Source: Lates calcarifer
Lineage: Eukaryota > Chordata > Actinopteri > Centropomidae
Direction: 5' to 3'
DNA: 64,000 nucleotides
Assembly: GCF_001640805.2 (NCBI RefSeq)
Contig: NC_066835.1
Coordinates: 4,577,563 to 4,641,562 of the forward strand
In this document: positions 52,019 to 64,000 of the stretch, in pieces
Layout: every line of letters begins with the position of its first letter
Numbering within the stretch: position 1 is the stretch's first letter
The notes under the pieces: model-generated
What the model was told of the DNA's origin: nothing
Database searches by the model: none
What the model saw: the letters and a program-made list of their open reading frames with translations, nothing else
Made by a program: the position numbers and the translations under genes

Positions 52019-52954
52019 TAACTCTTGCCCTTTTACCATCACACACATTGTGACATTCATATAAATATACCGACTCAGTACATTATTACTTTAAAAAAGG
52101 CCATTACGTTACGCTCCCGCCTATGTCACTTTTATGGCCGCTGTTCTGTCGTATGAATGCAAATGAGACTGGGAGCATCTAGAGACACAGCAGACGCACA
52201 AAAACCAACACCCTGGAGATAAAAGCTTAGCTACCGGTGCCAAAAACCCGGTGTGCACGAGCTGATTCTTCTTCCTGCCTCTAATTCCTCAGTCAAATTA
52301 CTGTTTTCTTGATGGAGTGAAAATGAAACTGCGCTTCAGCAGTTCTGTTCCTTTGTAAGGGATTGAATCGGTTTCCTAGATCTTCTGTGTTTGCACCGAA
52401 TGTTTTTCTGCAAGCATCACATTCCACATCACCACCAGAGGCCGTAAAGCCATCGATCGGGGGAAAAAAAAAAAAAAGAGGAAGCAGGAAGAGGGTTGGA
52501 AGACACACGGTGCTGCATTCTGGCTGTTGACAGAGGACTGCAGCAGTCAGGGTCAAACAGCGAAAAAACATGGCCTCAGCATCAAACACTCCAGCATGTC
52601 CTCAGCTGAATCCCAGTCCAAATAAACTAGTGGACAAAACTGGAGCCAGGGCTGGAATGAAAGTGTTTTGGTTACAGAGAGCCAAGGAACACAGACATCC
52701 AACTGATATCAAAACTCCTGTGTGTTGTCTGATGTTTTTCTGAGCAGTTTTTTTGGGTATCTACGAGTAGTTCTGGGCAATATCTGTATTTTCAGTAGTT
52801 TGAAGGTCAAACTCACAATCCAGCTTTGAATTCCTCACTGTTAATTTTAGCTAATAGCAGTTCAAGTTCAAGTTTTTATGGACTAAGGTCTACTCTGTTG
52901 CAGCTCCATTCATTTTTTTGTATGTGTAGTTAAAGTAAGCAGGACAATTTCATT

Positions 52955-53165
52955 CAAAGTCTGACATTTTGGGGAATACTTACCAAGAGATAAGACATAA
53001 AAGACATAAAAAAATTCTCAAATATGAAACTACATCCAGCAGCCAGTTAGCTTAGCTTAGCAGAGAGACAGAAAAAAGCTAGCCCGCAAAAACGTAACAA
53101 AGTCTGCCTACTGTTGCCTCTTAAGTTCTTTAATCAGCATGTTATATCTATATACACCAGGTACA
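52955..53165 (+). repeat. common fish interspersed repeat
   Basis: Contains tctgacattttggggaatac, agcagccagttagcttagct and taatcagcatgttatatcta, phrases I know from an abundant teleost repeat related to the fragment at 23890-24050. Confidence 0.55.
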
Positions 53166-54040
53166 AATAAAGAATGACTGGTGTCAAAATTAGGGGAAAT
53201 CCAATAGAAATTGAACGCAGCATCTAATCAAAATAGATTAGGGACCGTGGAAATCTAAAGATGGTCATACTGATGTTCACCATTGCCATAGCAAGGCCTT
53301 GGCAGACTGCCAGCATCAGGTGTAATCAGAGTGGATCTTGTGTCTACAAGGTTCATTAGGTTTATTAACATTTAAGCTCTCCATCACCTAATCTTTACAG
53401 AAGACTATAGTGGACACAACCTGTGTGGAAGGTGGGTGCAATTAAATATCTATAGGTAGAGGAGCTTAGAGAAGGAGCGCTGAGATCCCAAAATGATGTT
53501 GGGAATCCTGATGTATTTATCAGCTGCTACCATTCAGAAAGTTCAAGCTCGGTCATCCAGACCAGAATCCAGACATCAAATGGGACAAGGAGATGAGTTG
53601 GCAAGAAATGCAAATGATAACTCAGCCTTATTGAACTGTAAAACCAATGTTGTGTGTAAAATGCAGAGGAAAGCATTTGCGGTAAGCTCACAATATTGTA
53701 CTTTCTTCTCATTATGCTCAATGTGACTGTGACCTTACATAGACATACAAAACAATACAGCATAAATAATATGGAATTGGTTGAATTTAAACAATAATGT
53801 TTTGAATTAAAGTAAAATATAAAACTACATATTAAATGCTGGAATTATTATTTATGAAGTCTTCTGGTCAGACAAGAAAAGATGGCATGTTTTCGTGTTT
53901 TATCTAAGACAAGTGCTGCAACTAATGATATTTTCATAATCATTTCACACAGTTTTTATTTTTCCAATAGCTCATTTAAGTTCTTAGTCTAGTGAAAATG
54001 CTTGCTTTCTTTGTCCAATCAATAGCCAAAACCTACAAAT
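53166..54040. other. intergenic sequence with a MITE trace
   Basis: A fragment near 53910-53990 (agtgctgcaactaatgatat) belongs to the MITE family of 29188-29545. The frame at 53493-53726 is not convincing. Confidence 0.45.
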
Positions 54041-54048
54041 TTACAATT

Positions 54049-54055
<7 letters not shown>

Positions 54056-54091
<36 letters not shown>
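54056..54091. repeat. (TA)n microsatellite
   Basis: Pure TA run. Confidence 0.9.
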
Positions 54092-54097
<6 letters not shown>

Positions 54098-55755
54098 GAT
54101 GCAACAGAACCAGAGATGCTGTCTTCTCTATTCCATGCATTCTTCCTCCTTGTCAAAAACCTGGTTCCTACATAAACCATAATGCAACTCAATTACCTGC
54201 TCAGAGATTAGGGTGCGTTATGCTGGCCTCAAAAAGAAATGATGAGTGGACCACAGAGGTCTGGAAATATCACTTCTTTCTATCTCCACACCTCCAGATG
54301 CTAATTGTGATGATCATTAACTTCATGTCAGGTTACTAAAGGATTCTCCCTTTAAGCACTGCCTGAAACCTTTTCTGACCTCAGCAAAGGGTTAAAAAAA
54401 CAAACAAAAAAAAAAAAAACAAGAAAACAAAAAACAAATCATGACTGTTGCAGCCTGTGAAAGTTAAAAAATCTGCTATCATGACAGCACTGGTGTATAC
54501 CAATTCCTATAAGCATTCAGAAGGGAAAGTCTGCAACTGAGAAATAAAATCCTGCTGTTTGTTCTGCTTGTTATTTGGGCTGTGGGCTACTCCTGTGTGC
54601 TGACCTGTACTGACTCCTGGCTGTATGCGTTGTACACACTGAGATGATGCTCTTCTTTTCTGGCTGTGCTTTTGGCTTCCTCCACCAGAGCTTGCTGTGA
54701 GAAGGCACCTTATGCCCTGGCATGCCCAGAGCACTAGAAACATCCATGTTGAAATTCGATATCACATTAATGCTCAGTGTGTGCATGGGTGGGAGAGAGT
54801 GACAGACCAGACATATAGTCACATCAAGTGAATCTATGAGGTTTGACACATTTGTTTTTTCAGAGATGTCCAGACAGGTTGAAGACTTGTCATGCTACTT
54901 GTGCCGTCTGTTGATGTGTGTGTGTGTGTGTGTGTGTCTGAATGAGTGTGTGTGTAACAGAAACCTCACTGCCTGACAAAGAGAGATAATTAGAAACTTA
55001 AGTATTGAGCCGTGATCACTTCCAGGCTCCAGGAGGATTACAACCATTTCCTCACTCTCCTCTTTATTCTGCTCTCCATTCCCTCTCTTTGTTCATGTCT
55101 CTCTGTCAATTCCTCTGTCGTCCTGCTTGACCTTGTATTATTCTAATTATTCTCATTACTGTGTGACTTTTGAGACTTCCCGTAGCAGGTACTGCGCTAA
55201 CTGCGGAGCCTCGGCTGACCTTGGAGACAGTCGAATGATGATGCCTCATTTAAACACAACGGTGACTGTCCTCGGTTGGTGCGTGGGAGGAAAGGAGGTG
55301 GGGGCGGGGGGGAAGCAGTTTGTGGGCTCGCTCTGGGAGCCAGTTTGTCTCCTACACAGGTAATTAATACGCTTATTAACTCCTCAGCTCATATCATAAT
55401 CAAAACCACAGGAAGAGAGTGGTGGGGGTGGAATATCTTAATGGGATTCACACAGCTTTAACTTGCAGGGCTGAGCCTGATAGAGAAAAAAAAGTCAAGT
55501 TTAGAGGTGACTGAATCACTGAATCGTTTGATTGAGTGTGCTGTGTTCCTGGCAGGTGTATGCATGGGGGTCAATTGGGTATGGCGAGGTGTGGGCAGTT
55601 GCCATATCTCAGCCCATCAGTGAGGACAAACTCGATTTTGTAGTTTATGTGAAAGTGAAGATAGAGAAGAAAATGAAGCTTGAACCAGTTAAAGTGTGAT
55701 TTCTGAAAGCTATAAGTATAAAATACTGAAAGCACTGGAAGTCTCACGTGGTATA
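54092..55755. other. intergenic sequence
   Basis: A-rich tract near 54397-54440 and a GT run near 54917-54938. Around 55170-55260 the sequence is GC-richer with a Cys-containing open frame, which I did not accept as an exon. Confidence 0.5.
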
Positions 55756-55757
55756 TA

Positions 55758-56263
55758 CACTGATCAGCCACAACATTAAAACGGCTGACAGGTGAAGTGA
55801 ATAACATTGATCATCTTGTTAGAATACTCCTTCATTCATCTGGATGGTACTTTGACATGTTCCATCCACCTAAATATTGTTGCAGACCAAGCATAACCCC
55901 CAATGGCAATAGCACTCCCCAATGGCAGGGGCCTCCCTCAGCAGGACAATGTTCCCACCACACCACAAAAACTACTCAGAAATGTCTCAAGGAACACAAC
56001 AAAGAGCCAAAGGTGTTGACCTGGCCTCTAAACTCCCCAAATCCCAATCTGATCCAGCATCTGTTGGATGGGTTAGAACAGGTCAGATCCATGGGTCATG
56101 AGCTGGTGGATTGGGATCTGGGGAGTTTGGAAGCCAAATCAGCACCTTGGGCTCTTTGTTGTAATACAAAACCTTGGTACCACCCAAGGTTTTGTATTGT
56201 AACGAGATGATCAGTGTTATTCACTTCATCCATCACTGGTTTTAATGTTGTGGCTGATCGGTG
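55758..56263. mobile_element. TA-flanked foldback DNA transposon, non-autonomous
   Basis: The ends cactgatcagccacaacatt and its inverted partner (aatgttgtggctgatcggtg) are flanked by TA on both sides, as for Tc1/mariner-type insertion. Internal arms also pair: caacaaagagccaaaggtgt near 55998-56017 with its partner near 56140-56162, and acaaaaccttggtaccaccc with its mirror at 56165-56198. The terminal block is about 55 bp with ggtgaagtgaataacattga on one side and tcagtgttattcacttcatc on the other. No transposase; the open frame across it is a by-product. Confidence 0.75.
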
Positions 56264-57860
56264 TAAGTGCTGAATAAAGTTAATGTGTTGGATGAAGTCA
56301 AACATGTAAATGAAATTTCAGGTTAAACTGATAAAAAGAAGTTGAAGTGTTAGATAAAATGTAAGCAATGAAAGCAGGCAAATTGTCAGTTAAAGTCCTT
56401 CAGTCCATTACAGGGCACCCAAATAAACACATATACAATATGCTTTGATAAAGGCGTTTGTCATTAATAATTACAGATGCAATCTGATTTGATTCTGCAA
56501 ACAGCATGAGCAGTTTCAAACATGACAGGGCCACTTACCTTGCTGAGAAGCCAGATGTGTGTGCAACCTACCACCAGCAGTTCTCCACCTAACAGCTCTC
56601 TGTGGTTGCTCCCTCTTCTTCCATTATTCCTCAGCCCAAAATTAAAAATGGGCCCACAGAAGAAAGAATACCAGCCTATGTTTTACCCTTTGAGCACTCA
56701 TATAGCATAAAGGCAGTGAACATTAACAGTGAGGCTCTGCATGCTGCATGCCTTGAATTCAGCATAGCAATGTCAGATTCCACTGCTAACAATTAAAACT
56801 ACTATAGAGAATGTAAATACTGTATATTAAATGGCTGTTGCAGAGAAAAATGTATGTATGGAGAATGGAATTTCATATCATGAAAATCCCAAAGATTAGC
56901 ACATAAAACCAGTTGAATATAGGTGAAGAAAGATGTTCGGTGGTGAGCTGATGTGAAAGTACCATAATAAGTTGTAGGATCAGCTGATGAGTAAAAGACA
57001 TAATCAGCTTAACATTCACTAGAAGTGTAACAGCTAAAAGCAGTTGAAATGTGAAAGTAAGCTGGTTGAAATTCTGGTGGAATGGTAGAAGCTATTATAT
57101 TCAGCTGAATCACATTAAAGCAACCAATATTTTCTGAGAACTTTATGCACTTTATATCTAATGATTCACTATACAGAGAGCCCTCTGTTATTTTTCCAAT
57201 TTGTCACCAAAAGAGGAGAAAGTATAGTTTTGTTGGTGGATTATTCTGAGACTTTTCCAGTATTAAAGACTATACTGAAATGTCATTCCTGGGTGAAGGA
57301 AGACGGTGAGGGGATATAATGCACAGAGCTCCACAGAACTTTGTGAGAGCATTGCAACAAAAAAAAGCTTTCTTTAAAATTCATCAAAAGTACGCCCTTG
57401 GCCGCTGAGGTTGGCTGGTCTGCCTGACCTCGCTACTGTAGGAAACACTGCAGGTAGTTGAGCGAGTCCATTGAGAATGCAGAGTTTCAGATGCCCGAGG
57501 CCACATCAGACCTCATCAGGCCAGCTGTCTGGATCCAGGTGTTGACTGAGTCGGGAGGCCTCACCTTCCGCCTCGCCCACAGCTTGTGTTTGAGCGTGTT
57601 TATATTCAGGCAGACGTCTGCTTTGTTTGTGATGTGTGTGTGTATGGTTGTATGTGTGTGTGTGTGTGCACGCGCACTTTTACTAAAGGCCAAACCAGAC
57701 AAATCTGACTCGACACTCAAGAAGGACCTCGTAACCTCGACGTGAGGAGGAGGCTGGGCCTGCCAAACAATCAGATTACCCAAAACGACAGGGAAGAGGT
57801 GGCTCTCCCGATATGTGAAAAGACAAAAAAACTCCCAGAGGGCTTTGATTGATGGCCTCT
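56264..57860. other. intergenic sequence
   Basis: AT-rich to about 57390, then more balanced. A GT run lies near 57633-57668. Frames at 56522-56796 and 57458-57745 carry no recognisable protein. Confidence 0.55.
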
Positions 57861-58480
57861 TTGTTGTGCGTGTGAGCTAGCCTCATCCAAAAAAAGATTA
57901 CATACGATTTTGTGTATGTATGCCTGGTGAGGCAAGCAGCAAGGTGAGTAACACGACATTGTGTTTTAGATTAGAAGGTGTGACGTGATTTTCCGCTGTG
58001 GTGTTCGTCAGCCGGTGGGCTGAATGCAAAGCAGCACCTATGTATTAAACATACAGCTAACATACGCGGCATTATCCTTGCCACGTAGCAGCGGAAAGAT
58101 AAACAGAACATTACACGGCTGTGGAACAAGGTCGATGCTAAAATGTTAATGTCTAGGGAGAGGGCCAAATGTCACAGGGATGAGCCTCTCGACTGCAGAC
58201 AGCTGCAGAAAGCTGAGTCAGAACATGAATATTGTTCTGAGGGAATGAACAGGAAAATGTCTCCTCCACACAATTACGAATTCCCATGAATAATTTTTAG
58301 CGTTACATGGAGCAAAGAGGTGATGAATTGCATGCCTCTGCATTCGGCATGCACGCCAAACGTTGAAGGCACGGGGTAATGATGCAGAGAAAGTTAGGTG
58401 ACTGTGACGGCAGCAGCACTTTCTTTTTTCTTGTTTGCATTCGAAGTTGAGGCGCCTATCATTAGCTGGGAAGAACCAAA
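57860..58480. promoter_or_regulatory. candidate conserved noncoding sequence
   Basis: Repeat-free stretch of balanced composition with CpG-containing words (gtgacgtgattttccgctgt, cggcattatccttgccacgt, catgcacgccaaacgttgaa) next to a long CA run. It looks like regulatory noncoding DNA, but I cannot test conservation. Confidence 0.25.
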
Positions 58481-58495
58481 ACCCTCTCATTTCAT

Positions 58496-58497
<2 letters not shown>

Positions 58498-58537
<40 letters not shown>
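58498..58537. repeat. (CA)n microsatellite
   Basis: Pure CA run. Confidence 0.95.
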
Positions 58538-58540
<3 letters not shown>

Positions 58541-58673
58541 CATATACATGTACCTCAGAGGGTTGTATTTGATTACACATCTTTGGCTCTTGGGAACATG
58601 GTGTTTTTGTTTACTGTTTACATGAACACATGAGTACATACACACACATAGGCATCTGCATGCACACAGCCAC

Positions 58674-58687
58674 TCTCACACACACAC

Positions 58688-58732
<45 letters not shown>
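58674..58732. repeat. (CA)n microsatellite
   Basis: CA run with one CG interruption. Confidence 0.95.
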
Positions 58733-58733
<1 letters not shown>

Positions 58734-58939
58734 CTTGATCAAAGGGAACCCTGAAAAGAAGCTCAAAGGCAGAATTTCTCCACTCCTTTACTTTTCTATT
58801 TTACCTTAAAAGAATGGCAGCTTTGAAGAAGCACCATGAAGAGAGGTTTATCATTTACAATCATTAAAATGCGAATGCAGGATGAGTTACGGCTGTATTT
58901 CTATAAATGCCCTGGAGGTAGAAAGCAGGTGAAGGGTGG

Positions 58940-59280
58940 GGGAGGGGGGTCTCGCCACTCATGACATTTCTTTACAGAGCTTTAGCAGCTAAGAAAGCCC
59001 TCTGATCCCCATCTGCAGCTAGCCTTTGAAGGCCTAAATGTATCTCTAATTACTAGAGCCTAAAACCAAGCACTAAATCCTCTATTGGTTTCAGAGATTA
59101 TTTATAGTATTTGTGCTTTCTAGACGCCATTCAGCAGAGAGAGGCAGGCAGAGACCATGGTCTGACGTGTCAAATGGGCTGTGAGCCCCTGTTTGATGTT
59201 TTTGTGTCACTGAGCCAGCAGTCTGCAGCGCAGGGTCTGAGCTGTGGCCGTGACAGTCCACCTGTTGCAGGTGTGGAGAA
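58940..59280. promoter_or_regulatory. candidate conserved noncoding sequence
   Basis: Repeat-free stretch with words such as ctaattactagagcctaaaa, an ATTA homeodomain-type core, and ttatttatagtatttgtgct. Only an impression from composition and lack of repeats. Confidence 0.22.
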
Positions 59281-59511
59281 GTGAGAAAAGAGAAATGAAG
59301 AACAGAATGCAGTATACTCTTTGAATGTGATAAACAGCACAAAATGAATACAATGACATTTGAAAGAAAATATAGACTTGTGTATATTAGCTTGGATTGA
59401 AATTGAATTGAAATGACACTGAATGTGTTGGAAAGTCATTTCCAACTCAGTACAACCCAATAATTTAAGATATGCAACCTAGTCAGGGTACTGCAGCAAC
59501 ACACAATGGCA

Positions 59512-59512
<1 letters not shown>

Positions 59513-59562
<50 letters not shown>
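59513..59562. repeat. compound (CA)n(TA)n microsatellite
   Basis: CA run passing directly into a TA run. Confidence 0.95.
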
Positions 59563-59660
59563 ATTATAATTTATTTCCTTAACTTTCCCAATCTGACATT
59601 CACACAGACTTTGTGTAGTGATTGGCCAGCTGTGTAGAACTGAAAACAGGAGAGAAGAGT

Positions 59661-59661
<1 letters not shown>

Positions 59662-59719
<58 letters not shown>
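59662..59719. repeat. (ATCT)n tetranucleotide microsatellite
   Basis: About 14 perfect ATCT units ending in ctagctggctagctagg. Confidence 0.95.
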
Positions 59720-62700
59720 GCTGGCTAGCTAGGTTACATAAAGTCATCAGCCTCCGCCATACAAATCAACTCCATTTAAACAGCTGAACAATTTTCAAAT
59801 GCCTGACTTAAGTTAGCCCAGTGGTTATTCCAAAAGTGATTCTATGACTCTCCACCCCTCGAATCAAACACTGATTACCACCCAGACTAATCTTGTTTTT
59901 CTGCCACCAAAACATGTGGCATCAGAATAACCTGAAATGTGCTAAAATATACTTTCATACATATACTATGCACACAGGGGCTGTAAGTACTGCAGTGACC
60001 CACTTCATTATTTATAGAAGAAAACTGTTCATACAAGGAGATGGAGACAAATAAATTCCAGTAAAAACGTGTCTACAACACAATGAAATCTTCACTCAGT
60101 CTGTTTGGCACAAGAGCCCAGACTGAGAGTCTAAATATCTCCCACAGCCTCTTTACTGTTTGCTTACTGAAGACATAGAACCAGCGTTGAATGCAAACCG
60201 TTACCTGAGCAATGTCCAGAGGTAACACTAGGTATAAAAACTTAACGAGCCACAGGGCATAATGTGAAGATATATATGTGTCTATAAAGACCTTATTGGC
60301 TTTTCATTTGGGTCAGATAAAATTGTGAAGGAAGAGAGGGAGAGCTCTTGAGTGTAAAGCATGTTCTACATAAATCACACACAAGTGCCCACCTGAGCAC
60401 ATACACACACACAAACACACACACAACAGTAATAGTGGCACTCATAGAAAATATCGAATGAAGTCCTTGAGTGCAATTCAGCTATTCCTCTGCCCCATGG
60501 GTTCAGAAGTGGCCTACTTACTTTCAGCACAAATCAGTCATACACACATACCAGACAACATCATTGTTTAAAGGTGCAAATCAAGAGTTTAGGATACTGG
60601 CCAGGTATTTCAGCCTATAATATAACTTTGGTGGTCAGCTTTTTTTTTTAGATGTGTCTGGCAAATGATTGAGTCTGGTGCTAAGAAAACAAGAATGCTG
60701 TGTTGAGTAATATTAGGGGAGTGGTGGGTGATAGGAAACTATGCTCAGCTAACAAAATATGTTCAGATGAAATGATGTTAACTTCCTGACCATATTACTG
60801 ATTCATTTTAATGCCATTCTACATAAAATATGATAAATGTAATAATGTTTTTTACTTAAAGGTACATCAATTAACTTTTGGCCACTAGGGGGCAGAGGAA
60901 CACCAAAACACAGTACCAGACACATAGCCTAAATATTAAGTTGTTGATACTAAGGTAACTATCTGCTGGCTAGCTACTATGTTTGATTGCCTGCTGTTTG
61001 GGATGAGGGAGATGGGTACAACTCAGTATCAGAGTAATTTTGCAGAAAAACGCAACACAGTACACATCTCAATAAAACTGGTATGTCTAAATGAAAAGTT
61101 GTGGGCTATAACACTGAAACAATTAACTGCACTGACTCTTTTAAAGTCAGTACAGCTGCAGAGCTGGGTTTGTCAAAGCTATTACTTATTACTCAAACAC
61201 ATTGTCTCTCACCTTCCTTACCATGTAGATTTTCTTAGTTTTGTTTGTTCAGATTTTGAAACATCTGTCAAGATTTGCCCCAACATCCCAAGGATACATT
61301 TTTTTAAAAATCAACAACAACGTATAGATGTTGCTGGGAATATTTCTTTCTACGCAGAAATATTCTTTCTACGCAGCTCATTTTTACCAAAGAAACAGTC
61401 CCCTGACAGACATCTCAAAACCTGAGCAAGTAAAACCAAAACTATTGACATGGCAAGATTGGTGTTAGCAAACAAAAGCCATACTTACACATTCAGCAGA
61501 CACAGAGCAACATTACCATCCTTTTGGAGTAGTCTTTGTGTTCCCATGACAAATGTAATTCAACACTGAGTGGCCCTTTATTGACCCTTGTATACATATA
61601 AAAAATATTGATTAATGCCACTTTAAAGATATTAATGAAAGCTATAATAAGCATTAAAGAATGATGCTCTTCTATTACAATCAATACAGTGTAGGCCAAA
61701 GTGTTAGCACAGAGAACTTCAGCGAATGCTACTGAGGAAGGATGGATGATTGCTGTCCAGGTTCTTTTTACTTACAAGGTTGAGGGATTCTGTCTATTTC
61801 AAGTGCATATTTATATTAGTCTCACAGTACTTGTTTCAGGAGATGAAGGGTGCAATAATGGTGTCCACATTTCAACAAAAATGACTATAAGTGGAGCAGA
61901 GTTATTAGAGCATAAAATATTCTCACATTTTCTTACACTAAAATGAGCGATTCTATTTTTTTAACAGGGAAAAAAACTAGATTAATTTCTCTAATTCGTC
62001 AGACATAGCACATCCTGAAATGTCATATTACATATTTATTGAAGCAAAAGACATCAAGATTTTACCTGCCGTGTTTTTTTTCTTTAGGTTTGTTAGGAGG
62101 GTAAATTAAAGTTTTTGTCTGCTGGGTCCATGCCATTTTTCCCCTGTTTTTGCAGTACCAGCAGAATATGTAAGTGCCCTCACTAATGGCTTTTCATAGA
62201 CCTCCTGTCTCCAAGTAGCGGCACCAGACTCCTGCAATACAAAGTGTTTACATTTCAGTTCACTAGAACCCGACAGATATTCATCACAATCCAAGGGATT
62301 GATCATTGATCATCAACAAAATAATCACCTCTGCATCACAGCTACAGAGAGGTGTGGGGGATGGGATGAAGGGAGAGCTTGTTTTCTGTGGTGTGTGGGT
62401 GATGAGGGAGGGAGGGATGGGAAGTGCAGGAGTGTGGGAAGAGGAGGAGATTGAGGATTGGGGGGGTGGGGGGGCAGGGCGGTGTTACAGACCTAAGCAG
62501 GTGTGACAGTTCTGAAAGCTTTCATGGGGAAAAAAGGTTTCTCTGGCCTTGTAGCGATGCTAAACTGAGCGTGACCCTCAGACTGAACCCAGCCATCTCT
62601 CTTGCTTTCTTGGCTAAACCGCCCAAGAATAGGAAAACCCTCCACTGACAGTGTAGGATTTAAGCTTACAAGTTTCTATTCTCCTGTTTGTCTCTCCACC

Positions 62701-62920
62701 ACTTTCATTTTATCTCTATTTCCTGTTTACTATTGCCAACTAATATACAAGAGTACAGAAATAAACTGCAGAGACCAAAGCCTTTCAATTTAAAATTGGA
62801 GATCATCTATTTTGTGCTTCCTCTGGTGTGACTGTTTCCACTGTGATCACATCAAGTCAATATGTATTTATTCATATTTGTTTTCATGTCAGATGCCTGA
62901 GCAGAAAAAAATATTCAAGT
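59720..62920. other. intergenic sequence
   Basis: AT-rich with short CA runs (near 60400-60425) and a G-rich stretch at about 62350-62480. The frame at 60979-61425 (148 codons) shows no domain, motif or splice-compatible context and is probably chance. Confidence 0.5.
60882..60895 (+). promoter_or_regulatory. CTCF-like motif
   Basis: CCACTAGGGGGCAG fits the CTCF core. The phrase ttttggccactagggggcag is also one I know from dispersed fish repeats, so it may be repeat-derived. Confidence 0.35.
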
Positions 62921-62924
62921 GTGA

Positions 62925-63290
62925 GGTGGAGTGGCAATTTCCATTGCTTGGTCCACCACTTTCACCACCAGTTCAGACTGAAATATCTCAACAACTACTT
63001 AACAGATTGCTGAGCTACATGGAGTGGCACAACATTTTGTGCAGACATTCACGTGAACTGTAATAAGGAGATGGTGATCTCTTAACTTTCCATCTACCCC
63101 CATCATCAAAAATGATGACTCTAGATTTAAATTGCAAAACCAATGACACGCGCATCAGCCATACTTAGTATTTAGCGCTAATTATGAAACTAAGAGGGTA
63201 AACATAGTAAACATTATGCCACCATGTTAGCATTGTAATTTTGAGCATGTTAGCATGTTGATGTTAGCATTAGGTCAAAGCAACAGGGTT
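62925..63290 (-). repeat. fish interspersed repeat, reverse-oriented copy
   Basis: Minus-strand reading gives the same order of phrases as 5085-5850: gctaacatcaacatgctaac first, later aattttgt-type words and gttgttgagatatttcagtc, then gtgaaagtggtggaccaagc. Truncated at both ends. Confidence 0.6.
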
Positions 63291-64000
63291 CCTCAGTAAA
63301 GCCATTCAGACTCTTGTTATACTGCAGTTTGTAAAAATTGCAGTGAACCCTGCCATAAGGAGTTGCTAATAATTTCATTAGTTTGACTTTTAGTGGAGTT
63401 TCAGAGTCCCATGATGCTCTGAATGCTGTTTTGCAGGCTCCTCTGCCCTAACAAGGATAAAACTCTGGGGAACACTGAATCCTTGCCATTTTTTAGAATC
63501 TTTGGGGCATGAAAAATGGTTAGATGCAAAGATCTGGAATCACAGTGGCTTATGTAAGCCTAACCCCTGTGTTTACCCCCTTCCATCTGCCCCTGTTTAC
63601 CCCAGACTGTGGCTCTGTATGTTAGGGGACAGGGGAAGTCCACACAAGCAGAAGGCAAGAGTACGAGCTATCGGATTGGAACTCCTCCACCTGCCAAGAG
63701 AAGTAACTCTTCCTTTTATGAGCCAATTGAAATTCAGCTCACAGGCTATCCATTCTGTCAATGACAAGAGGAGTCAGGACAACCTTGCAACCCCCAACAC
63801 TAATAACACTGTAATGGTCAGAGATAGATCACGCTGAACGCTGATAGTTAGAGCGGGTCTTCGGCCTCCCATAAGTGTTTATTGCAGACAATTTTTGCCT
63901 TCATTTGTTTTGAGCAGATGCATGCCTGGGTACACCTGCGGTCGATCGTAATAGTTTTCACTCCGGCAGCGGACTGACAAATGATCTGCAGTTTTTGCTG
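63291..64000. other. intergenic sequence to the window end
   Basis: No exon accepted. The open frame 63502-63837 (111 codons) has no recognisable content. Confidence 0.45.

Noticed and set aside
55127..55363. Open frame with RYCANCGASADL, suggesting a zinc-binding exon
   Set aside because: Only one Cys pair, no splice-consistent partner exon found, and no family recognised.
55797..56210. 137-codon open frame inside the foldback element
   Set aside because: It spans both arms of a hairpin-forming non-autonomous transposon and resembles no transposase.
60979..61425. 148-codon open frame
   Set aside because: AT-rich, no motif, no partner exons; probably chance.

Overview
The window is a piece of a vertebrate nuclear genome, almost certainly a ray-finned (teleost) fish. 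It has multi-exon genes with GT-AG introns, long noncoding stretches, dense CA/GT and TA microsatellites, and several interspersed repeats that I recognise as typical of teleosts. The neighbouring genes hpca (+) and tmem54 (-) are arranged tail to tail as in the human HPCA/TMEM54 pair, followed by two beta-type connexins of the GJB3/GJB4/GJB5 group, which in human lie on the same chromosome arm.

Layout: (1) 1-6055, the last three coding exons of a hippocalcin-type neuronal calcium sensor; its N-terminal exon lies outside the window. (2) 10543-17864 (-), a complete six-exon TMEM54/KRTCAP3-family four-helix membrane protein with a long Pro/Arg-rich tail. (3) 19586-20318 (-), a gjb3-like connexin broken by one extra base, with a TATA box and 5' noncoding exon upstream. 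(4) 22554-23523 (-), a gjb4/gjb5-like connexin whose coding sequence holds a 139-bp intron. (5) about 25.2-39.1 kb (+), an HMBOX1-type homeobox gene with nine assigned coding exons, one extra phase-compatible 225-bp candidate exon, and one extra base in the homeodomain exon. (6) 43332-45318 (+), a six-exon gene I do not recognise, also with a one-base frame break. (7) 45.4-64 kb, no gene I can support: a microsatellite-rich noncoding tract with a TA-flanked foldback transposon, several old fish repeats and a few stretches that look like candidate regulatory sequence.

The genes are individually regulated vertebrate genes, not an operon: neuronal Ca2+ sensing (hpca), an epithelial membrane protein (tmem54), gap-junction channels (two connexins) and a telomere/DNA-binding homeodomain protein (hmbox1 type). 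The most notable points are three single-base frame breaks in three neighbouring genes (probably assembly errors, possibly real), the intron-split connexin, the candidate hmbox1 exon, the unrecognised gene, and a Penelope-like element nested inside an older MITE. I found no evidence for a wholly new biological system. All homology statements come from memory of protein families, without database searches.
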